From: an uncultured Kocuria sp.
Lineage (GTDB): Bacteria; Actinomycetota; Actinomycetes; Actinomycetales; Micrococcaceae
Length of the DNA: 64,000 nt
Assembly: GCF_947500125.1 (NCBI RefSeq)
Contig: NZ_CANMRA010000004.1
Span: forward strand, 62,001-126,000
Direction: 5' to 3'
The position numbers and the translations under genes are program-made. Shown here one piece after another: positions 35,501-43,502 of this stretch; position 1 is the first letter of the stretch, and each line of letters begins with the position of its first letter. The notes beneath the pieces were generated by a model. It saw only the letters and a list, made by a program, of their open reading frames with translations. It was not told the DNA's origin and did not search any database.

Positions 35501-36042
35501 GGTGGGACCGGGAGTTCGGCCGCGCCCACGACCCCACCGGCCTGGAGTGCGAGGCCAACCTGTTCCGCTACCGCCCGCGCGACGTCGTCGTGCGGGCGGC
35601 CGAGGACGCCCCCCTCACGGACGTGATCCGGGTGGGGCTCGCCGCGGTGCGCTCCGGCGCGCGCGCCGTCCTCGCCCCCGCGGACGAGGTCCCCGCGGAG
35701 GTGCAGGAGCTGTTCCGCTCCGTGCTGGACCCCTGCGGGGACGAGGCCTTCGCCCGGGTCGCCGCGGACTGGGCCGACCCGAGCGGGTCCGGACGGATCC
35801 GGGTCGTGGGCACCGCGCCCGGCCTCGCCGAGGCGCTCGCCGAGCGGCCCGAGATCGCGCTGCTCGCGGACCCGGTGGTCGGCGCCTCCCGGGTGGAGAT
35901 GCTCCCGCTGCTCGCGGAGCAGGCCGTCTCCGTCACGATGCACCGCTTCGGCAACCCCTCGACGGACGCCGAGACGGTGGTGCACCGGATGATCGCGTCC
36001 TCGCCGGGCCTGGGCACGCCGGCGCCACCGGCCGACATGTAG
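32512..36042 (+). CDS. putA: Bifunctional proline dehydrogenase / P5C dehydrogenase PutA
   Basis: 1176 residues. An FAD-dependent proline dehydrogenase barrel spans about 20-460 (VDYVSVKVSSVVPQLSHWGF; KFINLDMEVYSDLHL; KVRLVKGANLPMERVDAELH; GLRLGVAGHNLFDIAFA). An NAD-dependent P5C dehydrogenase spans about 515-960 (LVTPPWNFPLAIPTGSTVAS; ETSGKNALV; catalytic Cys in GHAGQKCSAAS). A C-terminal 210 residues of uncertain role follows. It converts proline to glutamate with substrate channelling. There is no ribbon-helix-helix domain, so it is not self-repressing like E. coli PutA. ATG follows CAGGAGA. Confidence 0.93.
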   Translation: MTADAPSVPDSRALADEAVALVREWLIRAAEGRRHRDGAADRLATVLQDPHGLEFTVGFVDRVVRTEDVRAAGRALNALAEIVPRTMPVADRAQIRLGAALSGRAPQIVVPAARTRLRQLVGHMIVDARPKAFGQAVKKLTAQGHRLNINLLGEEVLGEEEADKHLADAAALLDRDDVDYVSVKVSSVVPQLSHWGFEGTVAKVVERLLPVYRAAAQAPAGSKFINLDMEVYSDLHLTTEVFTRLLEHPELRGLEAGIVVQAYLPDALAVVRRLSAWSAERVEAGGAGIKVRLVKGANLPMERVDAELHGWPVATWSSKQETDTNYKRVLDWLFVPGRMTGLRLGVAGHNLFDIAFAHLLAERRGVTDRIEFEMLQGMAVEQARAVSADVGQLLLYVPAVRPAEFDVAVSYLVRRLEENASHENFMSGIFELAPDNEIFAREEQRFRAALEALDPQEDAAPAPARAQDRTVPDAGSAHLPLEEPFRNEPDTDVSVPANQSWAEEIAARIGDRQWYEALPVPDPVDAEDVERLVTTGRAAAEGWHARGAHERAEILNRAADVLAARRGHLLAVAGAEAGKTLGQSDPEVSEAIDFCRWYARRALELETVDGARFVPDRLVLVTPPWNFPLAIPTGSTVASLAAGAAVLHKPAPEVRRCSTAVVEALWEAGVPRDVLQLVDSVEGEVGQALVSHPGVDRIVLTGAYETAQLFQSWRSGRPMTAETSGKNALVITPSADRDRAVWDLVTSAFGHAGQKCSAASLGILVGSVAESERFRRQLLDAASSMVVDWPQNLQASVGPVISEPGDKLHRALTRLDPGEQWLLEPRQLDDTGRLWRPGIKTGVAPGSFFHRTECFGPVLGLMEAADLQEALALQNAVEYGLTAGLHSLDPEEISTWVELVEAGNLYVNRGITGAIVQRQPFGGWKKSSVGLGAKAGGPNYLAQLGSWQKAPFEEDPSGETGAEPSEAVAHHLAALRPLVPEADAAWLTACAEQDQAWWDREFGRAHDPTGLECEANLFRYRPRDVVVRAAEDAPLTDVIRVGLAAVRSGARAVLAPADEVPAEVQELFRSVLDPCGDEAFARVAADWADPSGSGRIRVVGTAPGLAEALAERPEIALLADPVVGASRVEMLPLLAEQAVSVTMHRFGNPSTDAETVVHRMIASSPGLGTPAPPADM

Positions 36043-36087
36043 GCGTTTCCCCTGGTGGCGGCGGCGGGCCGGTGCCAGCATGAGCCC

Positions 36088-37938
36088 ATGCGCGCATCCC
36101 TGAGGTACCTCGCACTGGGTCTGGCCGGAGCGCTCGGCGTCTCCGGCACCGTTCTCTCCGGCACCGCGGCCGTCGCGCACGACGACCGGCAGCACGGGGG
36201 CCGGGGTTCGCCCGTCACCGCCGAGCTGCCCAAGGTCCCCACCATGACCGGCGGCGGCGGCGCGGTCTCCTCGGTGGACCCCCTCGCGAGCCAGGTGGGC
36301 ATCGACGTGCTCGAGCGGGGCGGCACCGCCGCGGACGCCGCCGTGGCGGCGGCCGCGACCCTGGGCGTCACCGAGCCGTACTCCGCGGGCATCGGCGGCG
36401 GCGGGTTCTTCGTGCACCACAGCGCGGAGACTGGCGAGATCCGCACGATCGACGGGCGCGAGACCGCGCCGGCCACATTCACGCAGGACGAGTTCCTGGG
36501 CGACGACGGCGAGCCCCTCGACTTCGACACCGTGGTCAGCTCCGGGAAGTCGGTGGGCGTGCCGGGCACCCTGGCCACCTGGGAGACCGCGGCCGAGGAG
36601 TTCGGGACCATGGACCTGCACGACCTGCTGCGGCCCGCGGAGCAGATCGCCGCCCGCGGTTTCGTGGTGGACGAGCACTTCCAGGAGCAGACCGCGGCCA
36701 ACGCCGAGCGCTTCGGGAAGTTCCCGGAGACCGCGCAGCTGTTCCTGCCCGACGGCGAGGCGCCCGAGGTCGGGACCGTGTTCCGCAATCCCGACCTCGC
36801 CCGCACCTACCACTCGATCCGGCACGAGGGCACCGACGTCTTCTACGAGGGGGCGATCGGCCGGGCGGTCGTCGACGAGAGCCGTCGGCCGACCACCGCT
36901 GAGGGCGTGGAGGTGCTCGCCGGGGAGCTGACCCCGGCGGACCTGGAGTCCTACGAGGCCCTGCTCAAGGAGCCCACCCACACCGAGTACCGGGGCCTGG
37001 ACGTCTACGGCATGGGCCTGCCCAGCTCCGGCGGCATCACGGTGGCCGAGACCCTGAACCTGCTCGAGGCCTACGACGAGCGCACGGGGACCGGTCTCGC
37101 CGAGGTCTCCGAGACCCAGTACCTGCACCGCTTCTCGGAGGCGAGCGCCACGGCCTACGCGGACCGCAACCGGTGGATCGGGGACGTCGAGGGCGTGCCC
37201 GTCGAGGAGCTCACGAGCCAGGAGTTCGCCGACGAGCGCGCCTGCCGCTTCGACCCCGAGGCGGCCCAGGAGCGCCCCGTCCCGTTCGGGGAGCCCGACG
37301 GGGAGTACGCCGAGTGCGGGGCGCCCGGAGCCCGCCAGCCGGAGCCCGCCGGGGGCGTCTCGACCACCCACCTCAACGTGGCCGACCGGTGGGGCAACGT
37401 GGTCTCCTACACCCTCACCATCGAGCAGACCGGCGGCTCCGGGATCACGGTCCCGGAGCACGGGTTCCTGCTCAACAACGAGCTGACCGACTTCAGCTTC
37501 GCGCCCGTCACCGAGGGCGTGCCGGACCCGAACCTGCCGGGTCCGGGCAAGCGGCCCCGCTCGTCGATGAGCCCCACGATCGTGCTGAAGGACGGGGAGC
37601 CGTGGATGTCGGTGGGCACGCCCGGCGGCGCCACGATCATCACCACGGTGGCGCAGATCCTCACCGGGCACGTGGACCGGGATCTCGCCCTCGTCGACGC
37701 CGTGGCCGCGCCGCGGCTGAGCTCGCGCAACGGGGCGGAGGAGGCCGACCTCGGCCTGGCCGACTCCGAGGTCGGCCGGCAGCTGAGCGGGCTGGGCCAC
37801 GAGCTGGTCCCACCCCCGCGCCGCTGGATCGGCAACGCCTCGGCGCTGCGGATCCTCGGCGGCGACCGCTTCGAGGCGGCGGCCGAGACCGAGCGCGGCT
37901 ACGGCGGCTCCGCGATGGTGGTGCATCCCGAGCCGTGA
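36088..37938 (+). CDS. ggt: Secreted gamma-glutamyltransferase
   Basis: 616 residues with a Sec signal peptide (residues 1-30, ending TAAVAHDD). The autocatalytic cleavage site and nucleophile is Thr426 in GGVSTTHLNVADRWGN; GTPGGATIITTVAQ near 510 and AAPRLSSRN complete the family signatures. It hydrolyses or transfers gamma-glutamyl groups from glutathione-like peptides outside the cell, yielding glutamate. Placed 45 bp after putA, so it may be cotranscribed in glutamate/proline scavenging. A 20-bp-stem hairpin follows the stop. Confidence 0.9.
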   Translation: MRASLRYLALGLAGALGVSGTVLSGTAAVAHDDRQHGGRGSPVTAELPKVPTMTGGGGAVSSVDPLASQVGIDVLERGGTAADAAVAAAATLGVTEPYSAGIGGGGFFVHHSAETGEIRTIDGRETAPATFTQDEFLGDDGEPLDFDTVVSSGKSVGVPGTLATWETAAEEFGTMDLHDLLRPAEQIAARGFVVDEHFQEQTAANAERFGKFPETAQLFLPDGEAPEVGTVFRNPDLARTYHSIRHEGTDVFYEGAIGRAVVDESRRPTTAEGVEVLAGELTPADLESYEALLKEPTHTEYRGLDVYGMGLPSSGGITVAETLNLLEAYDERTGTGLAEVSETQYLHRFSEASATAYADRNRWIGDVEGVPVEELTSQEFADERACRFDPEAAQERPVPFGEPDGEYAECGAPGARQPEPAGGVSTTHLNVADRWGNVVSYTLTIEQTGGSGITVPEHGFLLNNELTDFSFAPVTEGVPDPNLPGPGKRPRSSMSPTIVLKDGEPWMSVGTPGGATIITTVAQILTGHVDRDLALVDAVAAPRLSSRNGAEEADLGLADSEVGRQLSGLGHELVPPPRRWIGNASALRILGGDRFEAAAETERGYGGSAMVVHPEP

Positions 37939-37968
37939 CCCCGTCCCGCCGGTGACGTCCCGCCGGTG

Positions 37969-38011
37969 ACGTCCCCGGGCCCCGTCCGCTTCGGACGGGG
38001 CCCGGGGACGT
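37969..38011. terminator. 20-bp perfect hairpin after ggt
   Basis: The arms 37969-37988 and 37992-38011 are exactly complementary with a CTT loop, the longest perfect stem I saw here. It follows a 14-bp tandem repeat (CGTCCCGCCGGTGA twice) downstream of the ggt stop. Confidence 0.88.
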
Positions 38012-38082
38012 GCCGGGAACGCCCTACGCTGGGTCCGGACCGCGCGTCCCGCACCAGTCCCGTCCGACCCAGGAGCCGCACC

Positions 38083-38784
38083 GTGTTCAGCCACCCGCCC
38101 GCCGACCGTCCCGGCCCCTCCGAGCCCGTGGTTCCGGGGGACCCCGCCCTGGACGACCGGTGGCGGGCGGCGACGGCCGGCTGGCGCCCGTCCTCGATCC
38201 GCCCCTCGACCGTCCGCTCGGGCGAGCCCGACCGGACCCGGGCGTGGGTGCGCCACGCCTGGGAGGGCCTCGACAGTCCGTCCGCCGGACCGGAGGACGA
38301 CGACGGGATTGGCCGGCGGGTGCGCGACCTCTTGACCGTCGCCGCGCTGTTCGCCCTCCAGGAGCGCTTCCTGGCCGTCGCCGCCGGCGAGCCGGTCCCG
38401 GCCGAGGTCCCCGACCCCCGCCGGGACGGCGCACGCCTGGGGGACGACGAGGTCCTGGCGGTCGTGCGGCGGACGTGGGAGATCGACCCCGCGGAGCGGG
38501 GCGCGGACGGGTTCGCGGCGGAGCTCACCGGTTTCCTGCAGGACCACCTGGACGAGCTCGCGGAGGAGGTCCGCGAGCGGCTGGTGGACCGGCGCGGTCC
38601 CACCCAGGTGTTCGCCGAGCTGTGGAGCCTCGAGCACGTGGACGAGCTCGAGCCCGCCGAGCAGGAGGGGGTGCCGCCGTTCCCGCTGTCCACCGACGAC
38701 ATCGCGTGGATCGTCAGCGGGGTCCCCGGCCCCGAGAAGCACACCGCGTGGGAGTGGCTGACCCGGTCAACGACTCGGCCCTGA
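38083..38784 (+). CDS. Hypothetical protein, 3' end replaced by TnpB element
   Basis: 233 residues from a GTG with AGGAG upstream. Acidic, helical, no signal peptide, membrane helix or recognised domain. The core AALFALQERFLAVAAGEPVP and EHVDELEPAEQEGVPPFPLS suggests a soluble protein. The stop lies inside the mobile element: if the element end is at 38766, the last five codons and stop come from the insertion. The native C-terminus is then lost or was fortuitously close. Convergent overlap of 71 bp with the tnpB reading frame. Confidence 0.6.
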   Translation: MFSHPPADRPGPSEPVVPGDPALDDRWRAATAGWRPSSIRPSTVRSGEPDRTRAWVRHAWEGLDSPSAGPEDDDGIGRRVRDLLTVAALFALQERFLAVAAGEPVPAEVPDPRRDGARLGDDEVLAVVRRTWEIDPAERGADGFAAELTGFLQDHLDELAEEVRERLVDRRGPTQVFAELWSLEHVDELEPAEQEGVPPFPLSTDDIAWIVSGVPGPEKHTAWEWLTRSTTRP

Positions 38785-40012
38785 ACGGCCGGGCTTGCTG
38801 CTCTGGTGTCCCGGCTGGCTGTCGGGGGCAGGCTGCATCATGGGACGGTTGACTGCGCCCCCACATCTGCTGACCACGGGCGGCGATGTTGATCGCGGCG
38901 TTGTGGTCGGCGTGCAACGACACGCCACAGGAAAGGCAGGCGAAACTCGCCTGGTCGGTCCGGTTCTTCTTCTCCACGTGCCCGCACCCGGAGCACTGCC
39001 GGGAGGTGTTGGCCGGGTCGACCTGGACGAAGGTGACCCCGGCGCGTTCGGCCTTGTAGATGAGGAAGGCTCCGAGTTGGGCGAAGGCCCAGGAGTGGAA
39101 CGTCGAGCGTTGCGGCTTCCGGTGCCGTACCCGGGTCCTGATGCCGGTCAGGTCCTCGACCGCCACCCCTCTCCCGGTGCGTTCAGCCGTCTCGACGATG
39201 TGCTTGCTGATTCGGTGGTTGACGTCGCGCACGAAGCGTTGCTCGCGCCCGGATCGCTTTTTCAATCGGCGTGTGGCGGATTTCGTGCCGCGGACTTGCA
39301 ACGATCGGCGGACCGCCAGATTCGTCTTCCGCCGGGCAGTGACAGCCCCGCCGGACCAGTTGGTCCCGTCGGAGCTGGTAGCGATGTTCACGATCCCCAT
39401 ATCCACTCCGAGGAACCCATCTGGTTCGGTGACCTTCGGGGTGGGGATGTCGATGGTGGCGGCCAGGAACCACCGCCCGGCCCGGTCGTGGATCAAGTCC
39501 GACTCGCCCTTGCGGTGGGCTGCTACCAGCACCAGGTGCTCGGGAGCCCCTGTGAAGGGCACGATTTTCCGACCCTCGAGGGTCCAGATCGACACCGTGC
39601 GCGCCTGGTGATCCCAGGACAGGACGCGGTCGTCGTAGGGCTGGGCCGCATGCGGGCGGAACACGACAGAGGTGCCCATGATGCGCTGGTAGCGGGCACC
39701 GTCCTTGGGCCCGTAGCGACCCGCCCGGGCGTTTGCCGTGCGCGTGGCGTAGGCGTCGGCGACCTTCTTGATCACGTGCTGAGCGGTTTGCGAGGACAGG
39801 CCCTCCTCCCGCAGCGGCTGGTAGGTGATCTTGCGCAGGTCCCAGTTACGGAACACCCCCCGGGCCTGCGCGGTGGTAGCGACTTGCGTGGCGGCGATGT
39901 TGCATAGCACCAGGGTGCGCCCCAGCACGTCACCTGCCTGGTCGTCGGGGAGCAAACGGACTTTCACAACCGTCTTCACAGATCCCACAATAGGGTTCTC
40001 CGCAGACACCAT
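38714..40012 (-). CDS. tnpB: TnpB RNA-guided nuclease / IS200-IS605 OrfB transposase
   Basis: 432 residues from ATG 40012; a GTG nearer KTVVKVRLLPD (residue 13) is also possible. The RuvC triad is intact: Asp204 in FLGVDMGIVNIATS, Glu286 in VAVEDLTG and Asp369 in LHADHNAAINIAARG. The zinc finger Cys340/Cys343/Cys359/Cys362 is complete. The usual end of the protein is near residue 380-395; the remaining residues read through the element end into flanking DNA. TnpB proteins cut DNA guided by an omega-RNA made from the element's right end. No TnpA (Y1 or serine recombinase) is adjacent. Confidence 0.92.
   Translation of the reverse strand: MVSAENPIVGSVKTVVKVRLLPDDQAGDVLGRTLVLCNIAATQVATTAQARGVFRNWDLRKITYQPLREEGLSSQTAQHVIKKVADAYATRTANARAGRYGPKDGARYQRIMGTSVVFRPHAAQPYDDRVLSWDHQARTVSIWTLEGRKIVPFTGAPEHLVLVAAHRKGESDLIHDRAGRWFLAATIDIPTPKVTEPDGFLGVDMGIVNIATSSDGTNWSGGAVTARRKTNLAVRRSLQVRGTKSATRRLKKRSGREQRFVRDVNHRISKHIVETAERTGRGVAVEDLTGIRTRVRHRKPQRSTFHSWAFAQLGAFLIYKAERAGVTFVQVDPANTSRQCSGCGHVEKKNRTDQASFACLSCGVSLHADHNAAINIAARGQQMWGRSQPSHDAACPRQPAGTPEQQARPFRAESLTGSATPTRCASRGRGPR
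38766..38900 (-). ncRNA. Candidate omega-RNA from tnpB 3' end
   Basis: Minus-strand sequence over the tnpB end can form a GGGGGC/GCCCCC pairing, a GCCGGG/CCCGGC stem and a terminal CGGCC/GGCCG stem, then GAGTCGTTGAC. Guide sequence would start at 38765 and read CGGGTCAGCCACTCCCACGC. The 5' limit is a guess. Confidence 0.45.
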
Positions 40013-40040
40013 AGGCGGGCATCTTGGGCGGGGCGTGAGC
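38766..40040 (-). mobile_element. Orphan IS200/IS605-type tnpB element
   Basis: The right end is placed at GTTGAC on the minus strand (38766-38771), because such elements often finish in a GAGTxGTTGAC-like tail after a hairpin. The left end is not defined; I assign roughly 40040. No terminal inverted repeats are expected in this group. It carries tnpB only, so it would depend on a transposase elsewhere. Confidence 0.6.
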
Positions 40041-40100
40041 GGAGGTTGCCGAGCACCAGAGACGCCCTGATCGATGCGCTCCTCCCGCCCCTGACTGGCC

Positions 40101-40114
40101 GGGATTCCACGCTA
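40101..40114 (-). promoter_or_regulatory. Promoter-like TAGCGTGGAATC upstream of tnpB
   Basis: The minus strand reads TAGCGTGGAATCCC here, matching the blocks before the ABC operon and putA. It would give a leader of about 85 nt to the tnpB ATG. It may be chromosomal or element DNA. Confidence 0.35.
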
Positions 40115-40243
40115 CCTTTCACGCTGAACTCGGACCGCCCGACCGCAGCGGGGGAGCGGCCACGGTGACGCGGCCCCGGAATAAGGACGTCCGACGGAGA
40201 CTTTTATGGATGTATCCACAAAATCTGCGACGAGGAGCCCCGC

Positions 40244-41296
40244 ATGACCATCCAGCTCGGCCTCAACACCTTCGGCGACCTCTACCCCGGGCCGGACGGG
40301 CGGCTGCTCAGCGGGGCGCAGGTGATCCGCAACGTCGTGGCCGAGGCCGTGCTGGCCGACCGGGTGGGCCTGGACTTCTTCGGCATCGGGGAGCACCACC
40401 GGGAGGACTTCGCGGTCTCCTCGCCCGAGACCGTGCTCGCCGGCATCGCCACGGTCACGGAACGGATCCGCCTGGGCTCCGCGGTGACGGTGCTCAGCTC
40501 CGACGACCCGGTGCGCGTCTACCAGCGCTTCGCCACCGTGGACGCCCTCTCCTCCGGCCGCGCCGACGTGATCCTGGGCCGCGGCTCCTTCACCGAGTCC
40601 TTCCCGCTGTTCGGCTACCCGCTGGACGAGTACGAGGCGCTGTTCGAGGAGAAGCTGCAGCTGTTCGACCGGCTCCGCACCGAGGGCAGGATCGACTGGC
40701 AGGGCCGGCTGCGCGCGCCGATCCAGGGCCTGGAGGTGTACCCCAAGACCGAGGCCGGCGCGCTGCGCACGTGGATCGCCGTGGGCGGCTCGCCGAACTC
40801 GGTGGTGCGCGCCGCCCACTACGGGCTGCCCGTCATCTTCGCGATCATCGGCGGCAGCCCCGCGGCCTTCGCGCCCTTCGCCGACTACTACCGCCAGGCC
40901 CTCGAGCACTTCGGCAAGGAGCCGCAGCCCGTGGCGTTCCACTCCCCGGGCTACGTGGCGGAGACCGACGAGCAGGCCCGCGAGGAGTTCTTCCCGCACC
41001 AGGCCTACACGCACGCCCGGATCGGCAGGGAGCGCGGCTGGGGTCCGCTGACCCGCGCGGAGTTCGACACGATGTGCGGACCGGAGGGCGCCTACTTCGT
41101 GGGCTCGCCGGAGACGGTCGCCCGCAAGATCGTGCGGTCCTCGGCGGCTCTGGGCGCCTCCCGCTTCGACCTCAAGTACGCGGTGGGCACCCTGGACCAC
41201 GCCCGGATGAGCCGCAGCATCGAACTGTTCGGCACCGAGGTGCGCCGCTACGTCGAGGACATGACCGCCGACCTGCCCCAGGGCGCCACCGCGTAG
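40244..41296 (+). CDS. LLM-class (luciferase-like) flavin-dependent monooxygenase
   Basis: 350 residues, single TIM barrel of the bacterial luciferase family: LGLNTFGDLYPG at the start, LDFFGIGEHHREDF near 45, IRLGSAVTVLSSDDPVRVYQ near 82 and SGRADVILGRGSFTESFPLF near 105. It uses FMNH2 or F420; the EHH motif fits the FMN-dependent group but the cofactor is not proven. ATG follows GAGGAG. The 230-bp gap upstream is relatively AT-rich near 40190-40235 and probably holds the promoter. Separated by a hairpin from the convergent kinase. Confidence 0.85.
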   Translation: MTIQLGLNTFGDLYPGPDGRLLSGAQVIRNVVAEAVLADRVGLDFFGIGEHHREDFAVSSPETVLAGIATVTERIRLGSAVTVLSSDDPVRVYQRFATVDALSSGRADVILGRGSFTESFPLFGYPLDEYEALFEEKLQLFDRLRTEGRIDWQGRLRAPIQGLEVYPKTEAGALRTWIAVGGSPNSVVRAAHYGLPVIFAIIGGSPAAFAPFADYYRQALEHFGKEPQPVAFHSPGYVAETDEQAREEFFPHQAYTHARIGRERGWGPLTRAEFDTMCGPEGAYFVGSPETVARKIVRSSAALGASRFDLKYAVGTLDHARMSRSIELFGTEVRRYVEDMTADLPQGATA

Positions 41297-41313
41297 ACCC
41301 GCTCCCGTGGCCG

Positions 41314-41334
41314 CCGGCCCCGTGCGGGGGCCGG
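41314..41334. terminator. Hairpin between LLM gene and histidine kinase
   Basis: CCGGCCCC and GGGGCCGG pair around a 5-nt loop in the 42-bp convergent gap. Confidence 0.7.
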
Positions 41335-41338
41335 GCGC

Positions 41339-42730
41339 TCAGAACCGGCGCGTGACCGCGTCGTGGGGGAGGGTGACCAGCACCGTGGTCCCCACCCCGG
41401 GCCGCGAGCTGAGCTCGAGGTCGGCGCCGGCGGCGTCGGCGATGTCCCGCATGATGCGCAGGCCCAGGTGGCCCTCCGGCGAGCCGAGAGAGTCGTCGAA
41501 GCCGGTGCCGTCGTCGGTGATCGACATGACCGTGGCCCCGGGCCGGACGTCGAGCTGCAGCCGGACCGTGGACGCGTGGGCGTGCTTCGAGATGTTGGCG
41601 AATGCCTCCCGTGCCACCTTCAGGAACATCCCCTCCTGCTCGGGCGTGAGGAACACGGCCGGCCCGATCTGCACGGAGGTGTCGATCCCCCGCTGGGCCA
41701 GCGGGTCCGCCAGGCGGGCCAGAGCCTTGGGCAGCCCGAGGGTCAGCAGGTCCGGGGAGTACAGGGCGGTGGTGATCCCGCGCAGGGTCCGGAGGCTGCC
41801 CTGCAGGATCGACCGGGACCGGCCCAGGGCGCTGCGCTGCTCCGGGACGGCCGCCGTCATCTCCTGGGCCTCGAGGGAGTAGGACAGCCCGGCCAGCTCC
41901 TGGATCACGTCGTCGTGCAGATCCCGGGCCACCCGCACCCGCTCCAGCTCGGCGGCGTCCACGGCGTGCTGGAGCAGCTGCGCGCGCGCCGAGCGGTGGG
42001 CCTGGAGCCGGCGGGCGAGACCCACGGCGGGAGCCAGCTGCGCCAGCTGGAAAAGGACCAGGATCAGCAGCAGGGCCGGGGCCATGCCCAACAGCACGGA
42101 GCGCTGCTCCTCCCGCACGATCGAGTCGTCGTAGTAGGCCTCGAAGACCAGCTGCTCTCCGCCGGCGGGGACGAACCCCACGTAGACCTCGACCAGCTGC
42201 CCGGCGCCGGACTCGTGTGCGTTCTCCGCCTCCTGCTGCTGCTCCACGGTGGCGACCCCTTCGCCGCGGGCCACGAGGTCGTCGTCCCAGGAGGGCGGAC
42301 CGTAGTTCTGCCCGATGAGCTCGTGCTCGTCGGAGTAGACGACCGTGCCGGAGGTGTCCCAGATCTTGATCCGGCGGATGGTCCCGTCGTTCAGCCAGGG
42401 CTGCAGCCGGACGTCCAGCTGGGCGGTGGCGGCGGCGTCGCCCGTGAGCAGCTCGTCGGTGATCAGGGGCGCGACGGCGTAGTTGGCCAGCCGCTCGGTG
42501 ATGTGCAGGACGTGCTCCACGGCGTGCTCCTCGGCCACGGCCCGGACCCACCACACCGCGGGGACCGCGGCCACGAGCAGCACCACGAGTCCCGCGAGCA
42601 GGAACCTCCGCACCGCCGAGCGCACCTCGGAGCGGTCGGTCACCGGCGGCGGCGGGGTCACCGGCCAGTCGGCGAGCAGGGCGGCGCTCTCGGGTGAGGC
42701 GCGGTCCGCGCGCGCGAGCAGACGCCTCAC
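41339..42730 (-). CDS. Sensor histidine kinase with extracellular domain
   Basis: 463 residues from a GTG overlapping the regulator's stop (GTGA). One membrane helix (about 30-52), an extracytoplasmic sensor of roughly 150 residues (RIKIWDTSGTVVYSDEHELI, a cache/PAS-like strand pattern), a second helix (about 208-232), then HisKA_3 with RVARDLHDDVIQELAGLSYS (phospho-His) and HATPase (EAFANISKHAHAS, GHLGLRIMRDIA). It detects an external stimulus and phosphorylates the regulator encoded just upstream in the operon. Confidence 0.88.
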   Translation of the reverse strand: MRRLLARADRASPESAALLADWPVTPPPPVTDRSEVRSAVRRFLLAGLVVLLVAAVPAVWWVRAVAEEHAVEHVLHITERLANYAVAPLITDELLTGDAAATAQLDVRLQPWLNDGTIRRIKIWDTSGTVVYSDEHELIGQNYGPPSWDDDLVARGEGVATVEQQQEAENAHESGAGQLVEVYVGFVPAGGEQLVFEAYYDDSIVREEQRSVLLGMAPALLLILVLFQLAQLAPAVGLARRLQAHRSARAQLLQHAVDAAELERVRVARDLHDDVIQELAGLSYSLEAQEMTAAVPEQRSALGRSRSILQGSLRTLRGITTALYSPDLLTLGLPKALARLADPLAQRGIDTSVQIGPAVFLTPEQEGMFLKVAREAFANISKHAHASTVRLQLDVRPGATVMSITDDGTGFDDSLGSPEGHLGLRIMRDIADAAGADLELSSRPGVGTTVLVTLPHDAVTRRF

Positions 42731-43392
42731 GGCTGAGCCGTCAGCAGGCCGAGCCGGGAGGCGACCGCGACCGCCTCCAACTGGGAGTGGGCCCCCAGCT
42801 TGGCCAGGATCGTCTTCACGTAGCCGCGGCAGGTGTTCGGGGTGATCTCGAGCAGCCGGGCGTTCGCGCACACACTGTGCCCCTGGGCCATGAGGTGCAG
42901 GACCTGCAGCTCGCGCCTGGTGAGGGCCGGCGCGCCGCCGCTCGGACGGCGGCTCGGCTCCGTGGCGGCGAGCAGGGACGGGTGGACCGCCATCGTGCCG
43001 CAGCGGGCGCTGCGGACGGTCTCGAGCAGGGTTGCCAGCGAGCCGTCCTTCGGCAGGAAGGCGCAGATCCCGGTGGCCGCCGCCGCCTCCAGCACGTGCT
43101 GGGTGGGGTCCCCGGTGAGCATGACGATCCGCGTCCCGGGGCGGTCCTGCAGGATGCGGGCGGAGGCCGTCACGCCGTTGCCGCCGGAGAGGTGGTAGTC
43201 CATGACCACCACGTCGGGCCGCAGCGCCGCGCACAGGCGCACGCTGGACTCGACGTCCGAGGCCACGCCGATGCTGTGCAGGTCCGGTTCCTGGCTCAGG
43301 GCGCCGGTCAGCAGCTCGGCGAACGTGGTGTGGTCGTCGACCACGAGGATCGAGGTGCGCGCGGCGCGCCCGTCTCCGCTCTCAGTGCCCAT
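42727..43392 (-). CDS. NarL/LuxR-family response regulator
   Basis: 221 residues, canonical receiver (VVDDHTTFAELL; phospho-Asp in VVVMDYHLSGGNG; FLPKDGS) plus C-terminal LuxR helix-turn-helix (LTRRELQVLHLMAQGHSVCA ... TPNTCRGYVKTILAKLGAHS). First gene of the kinase operon, with coupled translation. A palindrome in its promoter region (43420-43437) is a plausible autoregulatory site. A SARP regulator lies upstream on the same strand. Confidence 0.9.
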   Translation of the reverse strand: MGTESGDGRAARTSILVVDDHTTFAELLTGALSQEPDLHSIGVASDVESSVRLCAALRPDVVVMDYHLSGGNGVTASARILQDRPGTRIVMLTGDPTQHVLEAAAATGICAFLPKDGSLATLLETVRSARCGTMAVHPSLLAATEPSRRPSGGAPALTRRELQVLHLMAQGHSVCANARLLEITPNTCRGYVKTILAKLGAHSQLEAVAVASRLGLLTAQP

Positions 43393-43419
43393 CCCGGACC
43401 AGCCCCCCGGCAATCCCCC

Positions 43420-43437
43420 TACTACGTATCGGTAGTA
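43420..43437. promoter_or_regulatory. Inverted repeat TACTAC-N6-GTAGTA upstream of response regulator
   Basis: Perfect 6-bp arms centred about 36 bp upstream of the ATG, in an AT-rich patch extending to 43455. The minus strand also offers CATACTAC/TACGTAG -10-like sequence. Probable operator, perhaps for the LuxR-type regulator itself. Confidence 0.5.
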
Positions 43438-43502
43438 TGGCGATCGCAAATAACGAGGGGCAAGCCGGGGACTGTACCCACTTCGGGGGGTGACCAGGGA
43501 GG

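Noticed and set aside
32419-38742. Open minus-strand frame of over 2,100 codons opposite putA and ggt
   Set aside because: Antisense shadow of genuine genes; no domains, no ribosome-binding site, His/Gly/Val-rich composition.
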